Assembly (NCBI GenBank): GCA_016209705.1 | Contig: JACQVR010000057.1 | Location: 1-37,875, forward strand | DNA length: 37,875 nucleotides | Origin: Planctomycetota bacterium | Lineage (GTDB): Bacteria > Planctomycetota > MHYJ01 > JACPRB01 | Direction: 5' to 3' | Shown here: one piece after another, positions 1 through 7,786 of the stretch | How the letters are laid out: every line of letters begins with the position of its first letter | How positions within the stretch are numbered: position 1 is the stretch's first letter | The notes under the pieces: model-generated | What the model saw: only the letters and a program-made list of their open reading frames with translations | What the model was told of the DNA's origin: nothing | The model's database searches: none | Translations under genes and position numbers: made by a program

Positions 1-100
1 CCTGGCTGTACGGTCTCTCCGCCTCAAGCGGGCTTTCTGCCGCATAGAACCCCCTCTCTCTGGTCCTATGGGTTTTTCGGCATTTGGTCACGGTTGGCTC

Positions 101-325
101 TCAGAAATTAACTTGGTGGCAATGACCTTTACGCTGGTGTCGGATCAGAGCATACCGAGAGAACCCTTGGCTTGCCAGCGTCTCCAGCCGCGCATTAATC
201 ATCCGGTTCCCGATCACCGCGTCCTTTGCCCAGCTCGGAATCAGGCCCCAGCGTCGCGGCTCGATCCGAAGAGCACCCTTCTCCTGGACGGCTACGAGGA
301 CGTCTTGCGTCGGCGAAACATTCCA
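101..325 (-). pseudogene. Fragment of a SRAP-domain (YedK/HMCES-like) gene
   Basis: The minus strand encodes, without a start codon, WNVSPTQDVLVAVQEKG and then RRWGLIPSWAKDAVIGNRM and INARLETLA. These are hallmark SRAP blocks: the N-I-A-P-T-Q strand, then the R-W-G-L-I-P-S-W-A-K and N-x-R-x-E blocks. SRAP proteins of about 220 residues bind abasic sites in single-stranded DNA through the N-terminal Cys2. Here Cys2 and about 30 N-terminal residues are missing, because a stop lies just before the W codon. The catalytic second half is also missing: after LETLA the frame drifts and stops at 101-103. The gene is therefore broken at both ends and cannot be active. Family assignment is strong; the cause of the truncation is unknown. 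Confidence 0.75.
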
Positions 326-419
326 TCACGGCCCCCATTCCCCGCAGCGCGGCGGCGATCACGCGCAACCGATCCCACAGCTCCGCCAGGAACGTGTCCA
401 CGTCGGTTTCGATTTCCAT
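195..419 (-). CDS. Small chimeric ORF (74 aa) crossing the SRAP relic in another frame
   Basis: The ATG at 419 has a good Shine-Dalgarno (GGAGGG, about 5 bases upstream). The first 32 or so residues (MEIETDVDTFLAELWDRL, then RVIAAALRGMGAVM) look like an amphipathic helical start of a real protein. From about base 325 the frame crosses the SRAP fragment out of frame and becomes Arg/Gly-rich (PRSRPGEGC). The likeliest reading is the 5' end of an unrelated small gene joined to the SRAP relic. I do not recognise the N-terminal part. It may be translated but is probably not functional as a whole. Confidence 0.3.
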   Translation of the reverse strand: MEIETDVDTFLAELWDRLRVIAAALRGMGAVMECFADARRPRSRPGEGCSSDRAATLGPDSELGKGRGDREPDD

Positions 420-642
420 TTGTGCCCTCCGTGCCGCACATCACGGCAACGAAGCGCGGGGAGAGCAACGCAATCAGGCGTACGATTCTTCGGAATACAA
501 AGGGCTCAAGGTGGAACCCGCTCCAGAGCAGGGGCGCCCCGGCGAAAACGATTGCGCTTTGTTCGTGGGGCAAGGCGCGGTACAATCACTGCCCCTGAGT
601 CTCGTTGCTTTAGGCAACCCGCGCTTCAAACGTGGTGCCGCT

Positions 643-1227
643 GTGGCGAGAAGCGGCGTCGTCTCCACCTGGGGCCGCCGGCACTGCCGGCCAGATAAGG
701 TCATCGACTGGCTCAGCCAGGAAGCGAGAGAAGGTCCTCCTCTTGACATTACCGGGGCCTTGGCCCGCATCCTGCTTCGCTGGCCGGACGCCCTGCAGCG
801 CCGCCGGGAGTTCCGCTCCCTCTTGCGATCCATCCACCCCGAAATGGCCGATCGCGACCCCCGCCTGGACGACTTCAGGTTTCAACTTCGGAAGCCGCTG
901 CGCCGCTATGGGGTTTCGCGGCTTATGGCCTATCACTTCGGCCATTTCGTCGTCGCCTTGACCGAGTGCCAGCTCAAGGTGCTCCGCGCCTGGGCAGAAT
1001 CAGCCCAATCCATAGGTGAAGCGGCCACCCGCCTCGGCGTGAGCACCTCCGCCGTATGCCGCACGCTTCAACGCTGTCGATTCCGTCTGAATTCGCGCTC
1101 CGGTACGCAGGATGAGAATTCTGGCGGACGTTCGACCCATCACCCGCACAAGCGCCCAAGCGGTTCGAGGCCGTGGGAAAATGCCGAATCTGTAAACGAG
1201 ACGCTCCCCTTCAGGAATGCACGATAG
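643..1227 (+). CDS. Putative helix-turn-helix protein, unrecognised
   Basis: The frame is open from 226, but its first part is antisense to the SRAP relic, so I take an internal GTG at 643 (194 aa); the true start is uncertain and no strong Shine-Dalgarno is visible. Residues about 35-100 are a basic helical region (DITGALARILLRWPDALQ and FRSLLRSIHPEM). Residues about 106-150 (LTECQLKVLRAWAE, then IGEAATRLGVSTSAVCRTLQ) read like a sigma-70 region 4 / LuxR-type HTH: an acidic-Q entry helix, then helix-turn-recognition helix. The last 45 residues are low complexity. A DNA-binding role is inferred from the HTH pattern only. It lies in a decayed region and could itself be a remnant. Confidence 0.4.
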   Translation: MARSGVVSTWGRRHCRPDKVIDWLSQEAREGPPLDITGALARILLRWPDALQRRREFRSLLRSIHPEMADRDPRLDDFRFQLRKPLRRYGVSRLMAYHFGHFVVALTECQLKVLRAWAESAQSIGEAATRLGVSTSAVCRTLQRCRFRLNSRSGTQDENSGGRSTHHPHKRPSGSRPWENAESVNETLPFRNAR

Positions 1228-1356
1228 GAGATTCACGCTTCGCACAAGGAAATCGTTATCAAAACATGAACTGCGAACGGCCGTTTTGGGGGCTTGCGAA
1301 CGAGTTGATCCGTTTTCTTGAATCAGAACGGAACTGAATGCTTCTGGAGGTGCCTT

Positions 1357-1830
1357 ATGAAGGTGCGTGACGTTATCAAGAAGGACGTACAATTGTGTCA
1401 TCCGGACATGAACCTCGCCGAAGTCGGGCATCTCATGCTGGAGGCCGATTGCGGCGTGATTCCGGTAGTGGATCAGGGAGGCAAACCCATCGGGGTGATC
1501 ACCGATCGGGATGCCTTCATCGCGCTGGCCACTCGGAATCGACCCGCCGCGGAACTGAAGGTGGGAGATATCGTCGCTGGGAATCATGTGCTCACATGCA
1601 CTACGGATGACGATATCCAGGACGTCCTGGAAACCATGAGGACCCATCAGATCCGGCGGGTTCCGATCAAAGACGAGGAAGGCCGGCTGGCGGGCATCGT
1701 TTCCATCAACGATCTCGTGATCGTCGCCAAGTCGGATCGTGAGGCGAAGACCGGCGACGTGACGTTCAAGGACATCGCGCTGACGTTCAAGGCGATCTGC
1801 ACCCACCCGACGCCGGTGGGACGAAAATAG
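1357..1830 (+). CDS. Tandem CBS-domain protein
   Basis: A 157-residue stand-alone CBS pair. The start at 1357 is chosen over an upstream in-frame ATG (1318) because GGAGG lies 6 bases before it and the N-terminus MKVRDVIKKDV is the normal opening of a CBS module. CBS1 spans about residues 7-65 (CGVIPVVDQGGKPIGVITDRD) and CBS2 about 72-130 (HQIRRVPIKDEEGRLAGIVS followed by INDLV). The two motifs form a Bateman module that usually binds adenosine nucleotides. No enzyme domain is attached, so it probably acts as a small energy or redox sensor; partner unknown. It is the best-preserved gene in the first 3.7 kb, followed 85 bases later by the NIL-domain gene on the same strand. Confidence 0.9.
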   Translation: MKVRDVIKKDVQLCHPDMNLAEVGHLMLEADCGVIPVVDQGGKPIGVITDRDAFIALATRNRPAAELKVGDIVAGNHVLTCTTDDDIQDVLETMRTHQIRRVPIKDEEGRLAGIVSINDLVIVAKSDREAKTGDVTFKDIALTFKAICTHPTPVGRK

Positions 1831-1915
1831 GCGAATCGTTGAATCGTCGGCACGGCCCGATGGTGCTTTGGTACAGGCGGCGTCAGATACGAACCTGAAG
1901 CGGCTGAGGTGAGCC

Positions 1916-2230
1916 ATGGTTCTAGCAAAGAGTCTGCACCTTCATTTCGAGGTCCAAAGGCTGGCGGGCGAATCGATTTTCCCAGATGAAGATTCATCGG
2001 GAATCCAGATCAACATCCTCAAAGGACGGGTAACGCCAACGTCGGCGACGCTGGACATTGAGGTTAATGGGAGTTTCAGGAATTTGAAACGATTCATGGC
2101 ACGATGCCACCGAGATGGATATAGGGTCGAGCGACTCCCGTTGGCCGATCGTGGCCGCATTAACGGAGTTGCGACGGAAGCGCCCGGCGTCATCTCAATG
2201 AAGAGGCGGGAAGAAGCGTTGTGCCCATAG
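1916..2230 (+). CDS. Small NIL-domain-like protein
   Basis: A 104-residue protein starting at an ATG with GAGGTG 4 bases upstream. Residues 6-75 follow the NIL-domain pattern (an ACT-like fold also found at the C-terminus of MetN ABC ATPases and in ferredoxins): LHLHFEVQRLAGESIF, then SGIQINILKGRVTPTSATLD, a conserved G-S-F, and a terminal GYRVERL strand. NIL domains probably bind a small ligand such as an amino acid. The last 25 residues are poorly conserved-looking and run into the opposing SSB-like remnant, with which it overlaps by 41 bases. Function as a free-standing protein is unknown. Confidence 0.65.
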   Translation: MVLAKSLHLHFEVQRLAGESIFPDEDSSGIQINILKGRVTPTSATLDIEVNGSFRNLKRFMARCHRDGYRVERLPLADRGRINGVATEAPGVISMKRREEALCP

Positions 2231-2477
2231 GCCAGACAAAGAAATCCGGACTCCTTGGTATTCCACTAAGTATTCGGCATGCGCAGATCTCCGCCAGCCA
2301 GCCTCGGAAGCTCACGCCGACGATGACAGCAGGCGTGGAGCCGGCTCGCTTTCCTTCGCAAAGCTGCGCGATCACCAGCCTCATCTTGAGAAACGCCGTT
2401 CCCTCAGGACCACCATGCCGCAGCTTCGGGTCATGCATCAGCCGCCCCACGACCACGACCGGCCTTCCCTCGGACAT
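2190..2477 (-). pseudogene. SSB-like OB-fold remnant
   Basis: From the ATG at 2477 the frame gives MSEGRPVVVVGRLMHDPKL, RHGGPEGTAFLKMRLVIAQ and later VIVGVSFRGWLAEICA. This matches the start of bacterial single-stranded DNA-binding protein: V-x-x-V-G-R-L-x-x-D-P-x-L-R, a G-T-A-strand, and W-x-x-L-A-E-I-C. After LAEICA the expected L-x-K-G-x-x-V-x-V-E-G-x-L strand is absent, as are the linker and acidic tail. About 95 residues remain against 110-180 in functional SSBs, and no clear Shine-Dalgarno is seen. Probably a decayed, perhaps phage-derived ssb. Confidence 0.45.
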
Positions 2478-2673
2478 GTATATGGGCCCGGCGGCGATTG
2501 GAGTGAAAAAGGGCGCGCTGGGGGTGCAAAGAGGAAGTCGGCGGGGCGGGAATCTTGGCGACAAAGCGACGGAAAGGCGGAGGATCAGCGGACGGGGCGG
2601 CGATGATTGTTGTTTCTCGATCTGCATGAGACTGCGTTTCTCGGACTCCGTGAGACGCGCGCGGCATGAAGAA

Positions 2674-2692
2674 ACCCCCGCGGAGCGGGGGT
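2674..2692 (-). terminator. GC-rich hairpin after the 29-aa ORF
   Basis: ACCCCCGC-GGA-GCGGGGGT forms an 8-bp perfect stem with a 3-base loop. On the minus strand it lies 17 bases after the stop of the 29-codon ORF (2710-2799) and is followed by TTCTTC. The stem is strong but the T-run is interrupted, so it is a probable rather than certain intrinsic terminator. Confidence 0.5.
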
Positions 2693-2709
2693 CTCTTCGG
2701 GCCGCGTGA

Positions 2710-2799
2710 TCAGAACGTCCCGTCGAAGCCGTTCAGTACCCGCTTGATAATTCCTGGACCGATCACTTTGCGCGACTCGCTCCCGGTGGCGAAATCCAT
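2710..2799 (-). CDS. Possible 29-residue small protein
   Basis: The ATG at 2799 has a near-perfect Shine-Dalgarno (AGAGGAGG, 5 bases upstream). The frame reads MDFATGSESRKVIGPGI then IKRVLNGFDGTF and stops at TGA (2710-2712). The middle (KVIGPGIIKRVLNGF) could form a short amphipathic basic helix. A GC-rich hairpin follows after 17 bases, so start signal, ORF and terminator-like structure form a compact transcription unit. I know no family for it. It could be a true small protein or a leader peptide, or the leftover start of a longer gene. No other gene in the nearby decayed DNA has such a clean set of signals. Confidence 0.4.
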   Translation of the reverse strand: MDFATGSESRKVIGPGIIKRVLNGFDGTF

Positions 2800-3689
2800 G
2801 CGGCCTCCTCTGGCCACATGAATCGCTCAGAAGGCGCATCAGATCAAAGCGAATTGCCTCCTTGCACTACTCGCGGCCGGGAAATGTTGCCCGAAGACTT
2901 CTGTCCGAGGGAAAGAGCGCGTTAGGGAACCGCAAGAGGGAGGCCGCCTTTGTCTGAAATACTGGCCGCCATCCTCGCTCCTCGACTGGACAAGTCTCAA
3001 CCCCGACGAGGGCGCGCGGCAGCGTTCGATACATCTCGTAGAGTGCCAGGACAGAGGCGGCCATCTCGAAGTCGATCGCCTATGAAAGTACGGCCCAATA
3101 GACGATCAGCCATGGCAAAGGACACATCGAAGATCTTTGGTCGTAAAAGGACCAGGAGCGGGAAGCCCCTTGCGCATTTCCTTCATTGTGAACGCGATTC
3201 GCGGCGCCGAGCCGAAAGGCGGACGGGGGTCCCCGAGCGATATCGCATTTTCTTCGCTTCGGCGGTCGCGCCGGTTTTCCTCTGGTACTTTGTGATCTCC
3301 TTCTCGCGGCAGCTCCTCCCTACCCCACCCTCGCCCCCTCCTGGACCCCCAGCAGGCGGCACTTCCCGCAGAGCCGCTCGCGCGCCTCATCAAGTTGTCT
3401 CGCCACAGAGTGATAAGCCCGATCGCATACGAAGTCGTGCTTACGCTCGGCATGCGGGAATTGCTGGAGCGCAAATCTCCGGTACCAGCCGGACAAACCG
3501 AGCCGGAAACCGCTGATCGCGTCCGGGCCGGGAAGCCCTCTGGGATTCTAAACCCAACTGTCCGGGCGCCCGGAAAATGAACCCTCGTGGATTGAGAGAC
3601 CTTGGCAAACCCGCTTGGCTACCACGGGGCAGGTGCGTAGAAGCTTGTCGACTCTGGGCAGGCAAGCTCCCCTGGCACTTCGCCCAGCG
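2800..3689. other. Gene-poor stretch, no supported gene
   Basis: About 890 bases with only short, Arg/Pro/Ser-rich reading frames on both strands. The minus strand has two stretches that look faintly protein-like: MAASVLALYEMYRTLPRAL (near 3064) and HDFVCDRAYHSVARQLDEA (near 3410). Neither has a supported start, an unbroken frame of useful length, or a family I recognise. I read the stretch as eroded coding DNA. Confidence 0.5.
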
Positions 3690-4322
3690 TCAGGGGACGC
3701 TCGAGCGGCCGCTAGGCGGGGAGGGTCCCGACCGGCCTCCAGGCCGGGCCAGCCAGAGCAAGAGGGCGAGCACGGCGACGGAACAGGGAAACGTCCAGGC
3801 CAGGAAGGGAATCTGATTCGGCGCCACCTGTCGGCCCTCGCGGAAGCCTTCCAGCGTCGTGACGGTAAAGTACCTCGGCCACTGCCACGCAAGCAGCGCG
3901 GCCTGCGTCAGCAACGCGATGAAGGCGGCCGCCCAGCCCGTCCCCCGGCGTGCTCTTTCGAGCCGGCGTGGGAGGACATACCCGCCTAGGAAGAGAGCGG
4001 CGTAGAGCGCGAAGATCAGGACGACCGGAAGGCTTGTAACCTGACGGGAATCCACGTAGTAGCCCCACATCCATGCCGGATAGAGCACGTAGGCCGAAGC
4101 GGGGACGCCGATCCCCACCAGGACGAGCGCCACGAGCGCGCAGGTGAAGTTGCGCCGGGGAAATAGATTCCCCTCCTTCCGCGCCAGCACCCCGAACGCG
4201 GCGCCCATTAAGAACAACAGTGGTCCGTCGACGAGGAAGGTGAGCAGGGCCCTCCTTACGAGTGACTGATTCCAATACACGAAGCAAACAAAGGTCACAA
4301 AAAGGCGTGCTTTCCGGTCCAT
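3690..4322 (-). CDS. Polytopic membrane protein, unrecognised
   Basis: From the ATG at 4322 (210 aa) the product has five or six hydrophobic segments: LLTFLVDGPLLFLMGAAFGVLA, FTCALVALVLVGIGVPAS, a segment around LPVVLIFALYAALFLGG, WAAAFIALLTQAALLAW, and FLAWTFPCSVAVLALLLWLA near the C-terminus. The frame is open further upstream, but that part is antisense-frame noise over the GMC gene, so the start is placed just after the GMC stop (45 bases). The Shine-Dalgarno is weak. It is the last gene of the minus-strand operon with phosphoesterase, small helical protein and GMC oxidoreductase. The cluster suggests envelope lipid or sterol-like chemistry, but no specific function can be read from this protein. 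Confidence 0.65.
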   Translation of the reverse strand: MDRKARLFVTFVCFVYWNQSLVRRALLTFLVDGPLLFLMGAAFGVLARKEGNLFPRRNFTCALVALVLVGIGVPASAYVLYPAWMWGYYVDSRQVTSLPVVLIFALYAALFLGGYVLPRRLERARRGTGWAAAFIALLTQAALLAWQWPRYFTVTTLEGFREGRQVAPNQIPFLAWTFPCSVAVLALLLWLARPGGRSGPSPPSGRSSVP

Positions 4323-4366
4323 GAAGGCCCGCTTCTTCGTGTCCTTTCTCTTCTTTTTCTTTGTTC

Positions 4367-5947
4367 TTACGAGTGGGCGGTCGTTTCCTCCATACGTTCG
4401 CGCAGCGCACGGCCGCGCCGGGCCAGGATGCCGGCCGCGACGTGCGTGGCGAAGGCCATGATCGAGACCTGCGGGTTCGAGACCGGCGTAGCCGGGATCG
4501 CAGAGGCGTCGGCCACGTAGAGGTCGCGAACGCCCCAGACCTCGCCCCAAGGGTTGGCGACCCCGAGGTCCGGCCGGTCCGCCATCCTCGCCGTCCCCTG
4601 CGCGTGGTAAGCTGAAAGCTCCATGTCCGACGCCCCCAGTTCCGCCGCGCGCAGCCGCCGCGCGTCGTCGGCCGAGTCCATGACCTCGAACCCCCGAATG
4701 GCGGTGAAGACCCGCTGCGCCCCGGCGCCGAAGAGGATCTCGGCCGCGAGGGCCCCCGCGCGCGCCAGGAGCCGCACATCTGAGCGCCGCAGGCGGTACC
4801 AGATGATCGGCCAGGCGCGGGGCCACCCGAGGACGCGCGGTAGCACGCGTCCCTCTCCCGTCTCGATCACGCGGTACCCCAGCATCGCCAAATTGTTGTA
4901 CCGACGCATGACCTCAGCGTGGGACTCGCCCAACTGCGGTATCGACGGCCCCAGTAGCGCTGGCGGGAGGAAGACCCCCTCGATCGAGATACCTTCCCGC
5001 AGCGTCTCCTCGAGATGGTATCCCTGAGGCACCCCGTCCCAGCCACGGACCTCCTCGTCGAAGAGCCCCACGACGCGTGAGGCGGGGTGAATCTTAAGGT
5101 TGCGGCCCAATCCGCGTCCGCAACCTCCAACGCCCGCCAAGAGGAGCGGCGTGTGGACCGCGCCGGCCGCCACAACGACGACGTTTGCTCGGAAGAGCGC
5201 GGGAAAGGCCGCGCCCGCCTTCGGGCGAAGAAAAGCCTTCACGCCGACCGCCCGGCCCCTCTCAATCACGACACATCGTGCCTCGGCTCGCACGAAGAGC
5301 CGCGCCCCCGCCCGCAGCGCCCGCGGGACGTAGGACACGTTCGTGGCTTGCTTGGCGTCGTTGGGACAACCTAGGTAGCATCGTCCCGCGCCGCGGCAGC
5401 CACGCTCGGCACGCGTGAGGACCGCCCCCCGAAAGCCCTGGTGCTCCGCCCCGCGTCGGAAGATCCGCCCGTTCCCTCCGAATATCTCGTCCGCGACCGG
5501 CGACACGCCGAGCGCCGCCTCAACCCGTTCGTAGGTCCCGTCCAGGGAGCGCACGAGCTCGCGTAGACCGAACTCGGCGACCCAGCGATCCGTCGCCTCC
5601 GGGACGGCCCGGAGCGCCGTGCCGGAGTTGATCACGGTGGTACCCCCGACGCACTGCCCAGCGGGGAGGAGCACCGACGCGTTGCCCATAGTGAAGGTCA
5701 GGCCCCCGTGCCGGTAGAGCAACTTCACCGCCTCGAGGGGTGTGAGGCGCCCGTAGTCGCGCGCGGTTAAGAACTCTCCCTCTTCGAGCATCGCCACGTC
5801 GAGCCCCGCCTCGGCCAGCTCGCAGGCCGCGACTGCCCCGCCGGCACCGGTGCCCACGACGACAGCGTCCGCCTCCACCTCCGCGCCGGGCAACACACGC
5901 TCCGGCTTCAGGATTCGATCGAGGAAGTCGAGGTTCAAGAGAGCCAT
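4367..5947 (-). CDS. GMC-family FAD-dependent oxidoreductase
   Basis: A 526-residue flavoenzyme. The start at 5947 puts the Rossmann fingerprint near residue 24-55 (DAVVVGTGAGGAVAACELAE then AGLDVAMLEEG), normal for the family. The motif NASVLLPAGQCVGGTTVINS matches the GMC signature region around the flavin. The C-terminal domain holds SAYHAQGTARMA (His of the GMC active site region) and LYVADASAIPATPVSNPQVS (second FAD-contacting block). RGCRGAGRCYLGCPNDAKQA is a Cys-rich segment of the type seen in cholesterol oxidase-like and long-chain alcohol oxidase-like GMC members. Substrate cannot be read off: an alcohol, sterol or sugar is possible. It overlaps the upstream small gene by 13 bases, suggesting translational coupling, and the two products may form a complex. 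Confidence 0.93.
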   Translation of the reverse strand: MALLNLDFLDRILKPERVLPGAEVEADAVVVGTGAGGAVAACELAEAGLDVAMLEEGEFLTARDYGRLTPLEAVKLLYRHGGLTFTMGNASVLLPAGQCVGGTTVINSGTALRAVPEATDRWVAEFGLRELVRSLDGTYERVEAALGVSPVADEIFGGNGRIFRRGAEHQGFRGAVLTRAERGCRGAGRCYLGCPNDAKQATNVSYVPRALRAGARLFVRAEARCVVIERGRAVGVKAFLRPKAGAAFPALFRANVVVVAAGAVHTPLLLAGVGGCGRGLGRNLKIHPASRVVGLFDEEVRGWDGVPQGYHLEETLREGISIEGVFLPPALLGPSIPQLGESHAEVMRRYNNLAMLGYRVIETGEGRVLPRVLGWPRAWPIIWYRLRRSDVRLLARAGALAAEILFGAGAQRVFTAIRGFEVMDSADDARRLRAAELGASDMELSAYHAQGTARMADRPDLGVANPWGEVWGVRDLYVADASAIPATPVSNPQVSIMAFATHVAAGILARRGRALRERMEETTAHS

Positions 5948-6324
5948 CTCGGCACGTACCCAAGGCGCCCCGCCTCCTCGCGGTCGTCGTAGTAGGCGGC
6001 CAGCGCCACGAGCCTGAGGAAAAGGAAGACCTGCCGCACGAGCGCGCACTTGTGATGCATCCAGAGGTGCAGGTACCGGGCCTTGACCCGAACGGGAAGG
6101 CGGGTGAAATGCTCGAAGCGGCCGCTTCCCGTCCGGAGGAGGAGTGTGCCCCACTCGAAGAGGAGGAGCGCCGCGCGGAAGAAGATCCTCGCCGTCAGCG
6201 TGGACCGCGCCAGCATCTCCCGGACCCGCCGCGCCAGCCGCTCCGCAGGGATGCAAGACGCCCCCACGAGCGCGTCCGCAAACGCGGCGAAGATCTTTGC
6301 CTCCCGCCCAACGAGCACCCTCAT
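5935..6324 (-). CDS. Small helical protein paired with the GMC oxidoreductase
   Basis: 129 residues, mostly helical (AKIFAAFADALVGASCIPAE, RVREMLARSTLTARIFFRAAL, LPVRVKARYLHLWMHHKCAL), without a signal peptide. Its ATG (6324) lies one base after the phosphoesterase stop and its 3' end overlaps the GMC start, so it belongs to the operon. Many GMC-type oxidoreductases carry a helical N-terminal region of about 130 residues or work with a small subunit such as gluconate 2-dehydrogenase subunit 3. Size and position fit that role. This is inference from context; sequence motifs are too weak for a firm family call. Confidence 0.75.
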   Translation of the reverse strand: MRVLVGREAKIFAAFADALVGASCIPAERLARRVREMLARSTLTARIFFRAALLLFEWGTLLLRTGSGRFEHFTRLPVRVKARYLHLWMHHKCALVRQVFLFLRLVALAAYYDDREEAGRLGYVPRWLS

Positions 6325-6325
6325 T

Positions 6326-7351
6326 TCAGGCCTCGAACGTCAGCATCTCTCGGTGGAAAAGGGCGTACCACTCCTCGAAGTTGGGCAGGCGCGGGCACCG
6401 TAGGAGGAACCGGTAGTTCTCGTCACCGATCTTCCGGCCCGTGCGCCACTCCCGCACCGAGAAGTCACGGCCGTCGAAGTTGCAGTATTGGGTGTTGTTT
6501 CCCGCCCAAGATCCCACGTTGATGTAGCGCTTCGCGCCGAGGCGCACGTCGCCCGGAAGGTGGGTATGCCCGAGGATGAGGACTCGCGTGCGCTTCCATT
6601 GCGGCAGCGCCCTCCGGACGCGCTGGAAGAGAGCGTGGTAATCGCCCCAGACCGTCCTGGACCAGTAGATGAGGAACCGCCGGAGCTTCCGGGAAGCCCG
6701 GCGGTATCCGGCCCGCGCCAGCGCGCGCTGCGCCACACGGACGACGATCATGAGCTTGTGGGCCAGCCAGTGGAGCAGCCGGTTGCCCCAGTCCCTGTGC
6801 TCGCGCAGCGGGATGCGCCAGAAGGAGCGCGTGAGCCGCTCGAAGAAGTTGTGGAGCCGGCCTGCCGCAGCCGTCTCGCGGTTCCCCCAGGGGTCGAACC
6901 GGTCTCCATGCTCGATGAGGATATCCGGTCCCACGAACACCCGGTCCGCGGCGCGCGCGCCAGGAAAGGCCCGCTCGACTCCGGCCTCGAAATCGTGGTT
7001 GCCCCGCAGGAACACGACCCGCCGCGCCCTCGCGAGATTCCGGATTCTCCCGGCAACTTCGGGGTGGGCCTGTAGGACGCGTGGGAGGGAACAGGCCTGA
7101 AGTAGGTCGAAGCTGTCGCCCATGAAGACGACCTCGTCGCTTCCGCGGTCCGCCTGCTCCAAGAGCCCGAGGAACTCCCTATCCTTCTTCCCGAAGAGGT
7201 CGGTGTAGGACCCATCGCCCAAGTGCAGGTCCGTGACGAGCGTGAGGCGGCGATCCGCAGGAAACCTGACGACCTGACCCATAACTGCGCCAACGGCAAC
7301 TTCAACTTCAGTACCAATGAAAGTATAACGCAAAGACGCCTCGAAGAACAT
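6326..7351 (-). CDS. Metallophosphoesterase, LpxH-like (UDP-2,3-diacylglucosamine hydrolase type)
   Basis: The calcineurin-like metal-binding motifs occur in order: DLHLGD (D-x-H), FMGDSFDLL (G-D-x-x-D), LRGNHDFEAG (G-N-H-D), LIEHGDRFDP (H) and LGHTHLPGD (G-H-T-H). LpxH-type enzymes use two Mn ions to hydrolyse a nucleotide-diphosphate lipid in lipid A synthesis; the R/K-rich helical insert between the fourth and fifth motifs is also typical of LpxH-like proteins. The start at 7351 (341 aa) has AAGGAAGGGG directly upstream; an internal ATG at 7282 (MGQVVRF) would remove 23 residues and start nearer the first strand. It is the first gene of a four-gene minus-strand operon. True LpxH activity is not proven, since the family is broad. 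Confidence 0.85.
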   Translation of the reverse strand: MFFEASLRYTFIGTEVEVAVGAVMGQVVRFPADRRLTLVTDLHLGDGSYTDLFGKKDREFLGLLEQADRGSDEVVFMGDSFDLLQACSLPRVLQAHPEVAGRIRNLARARRVVFLRGNHDFEAGVERAFPGARAADRVFVGPDILIEHGDRFDPWGNRETAAAGRLHNFFERLTRSFWRIPLREHRDWGNRLLHWLAHKLMIVVRVAQRALARAGYRRASRKLRRFLIYWSRTVWGDYHALFQRVRRALPQWKRTRVLILGHTHLPGDVRLGAKRYINVGSWAGNNTQYCNFDGRDFSVREWRTGRKIGDENYRFLLRCPRLPNFEEWYALFHREMLTFEA

Positions 7352-7786
7352 CCCCTTCCTTCGCCACAGGCGCAGAATCCTTCAAGGGCCGCGCCATGAT
7401 CGCGGTTCTGAGCTTCCTGCTTCAGGCATAAGGGAGTGTAATCGACTGTCGCTGAGGAGACTCCAATCCTTCTGCCTTTCATTCGCTCCCGAGACCCCGA
7501 CGGATCCGCGCTCGTTTCCCCCTTGCGTCCCCCTTCTCCATTCTACTCTTCTCCAGGAGCACCCCTGAAAGACGGTCTGGTTCTCCGGCGACCTCCTGGA
7601 CGCGCACTACATGGCCGATTCCTCCGCCCCACACGGGAGGTCCCGATTTCAGTTTCCCAATCACAAGGAGGACAACCTCAACGTAGAACACGTGTTCGGC
7701 TGACACCGCGCCCTCGTCCGGGCTTCGGGGGGAACAGGCCTACCACAAGCAACGGCCTGCAGCCCTGCAATCAGAGCTAACTCGCC
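7352..7786. other. Intergenic stretch, no supported gene
   Basis: 435 bases between the recombinase 3' end and the phosphoesterase start. Short frames exist on both strands (a GTG-initiated 75-codon minus frame from 7706, for example) but none has a good ribosome binding site or a recognisable motif. The promoter of the minus-strand phosphoesterase operon must lie in its left part; I could not pick a convincing pair of hexamers. Confidence 0.45.

Noticed and set aside
2867..3480. Minus-strand frames with faintly protein-like stretches
   Set aside because: No starts, repeated frame breaks and no recognisable family; described only as eroded DNA.
7479..7706. 75-codon GTG-initiated minus frame upstream of the phosphoesterase
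   Set aside because: No ribosome binding site, no motif, and composition like the surrounding intergenic DNA.
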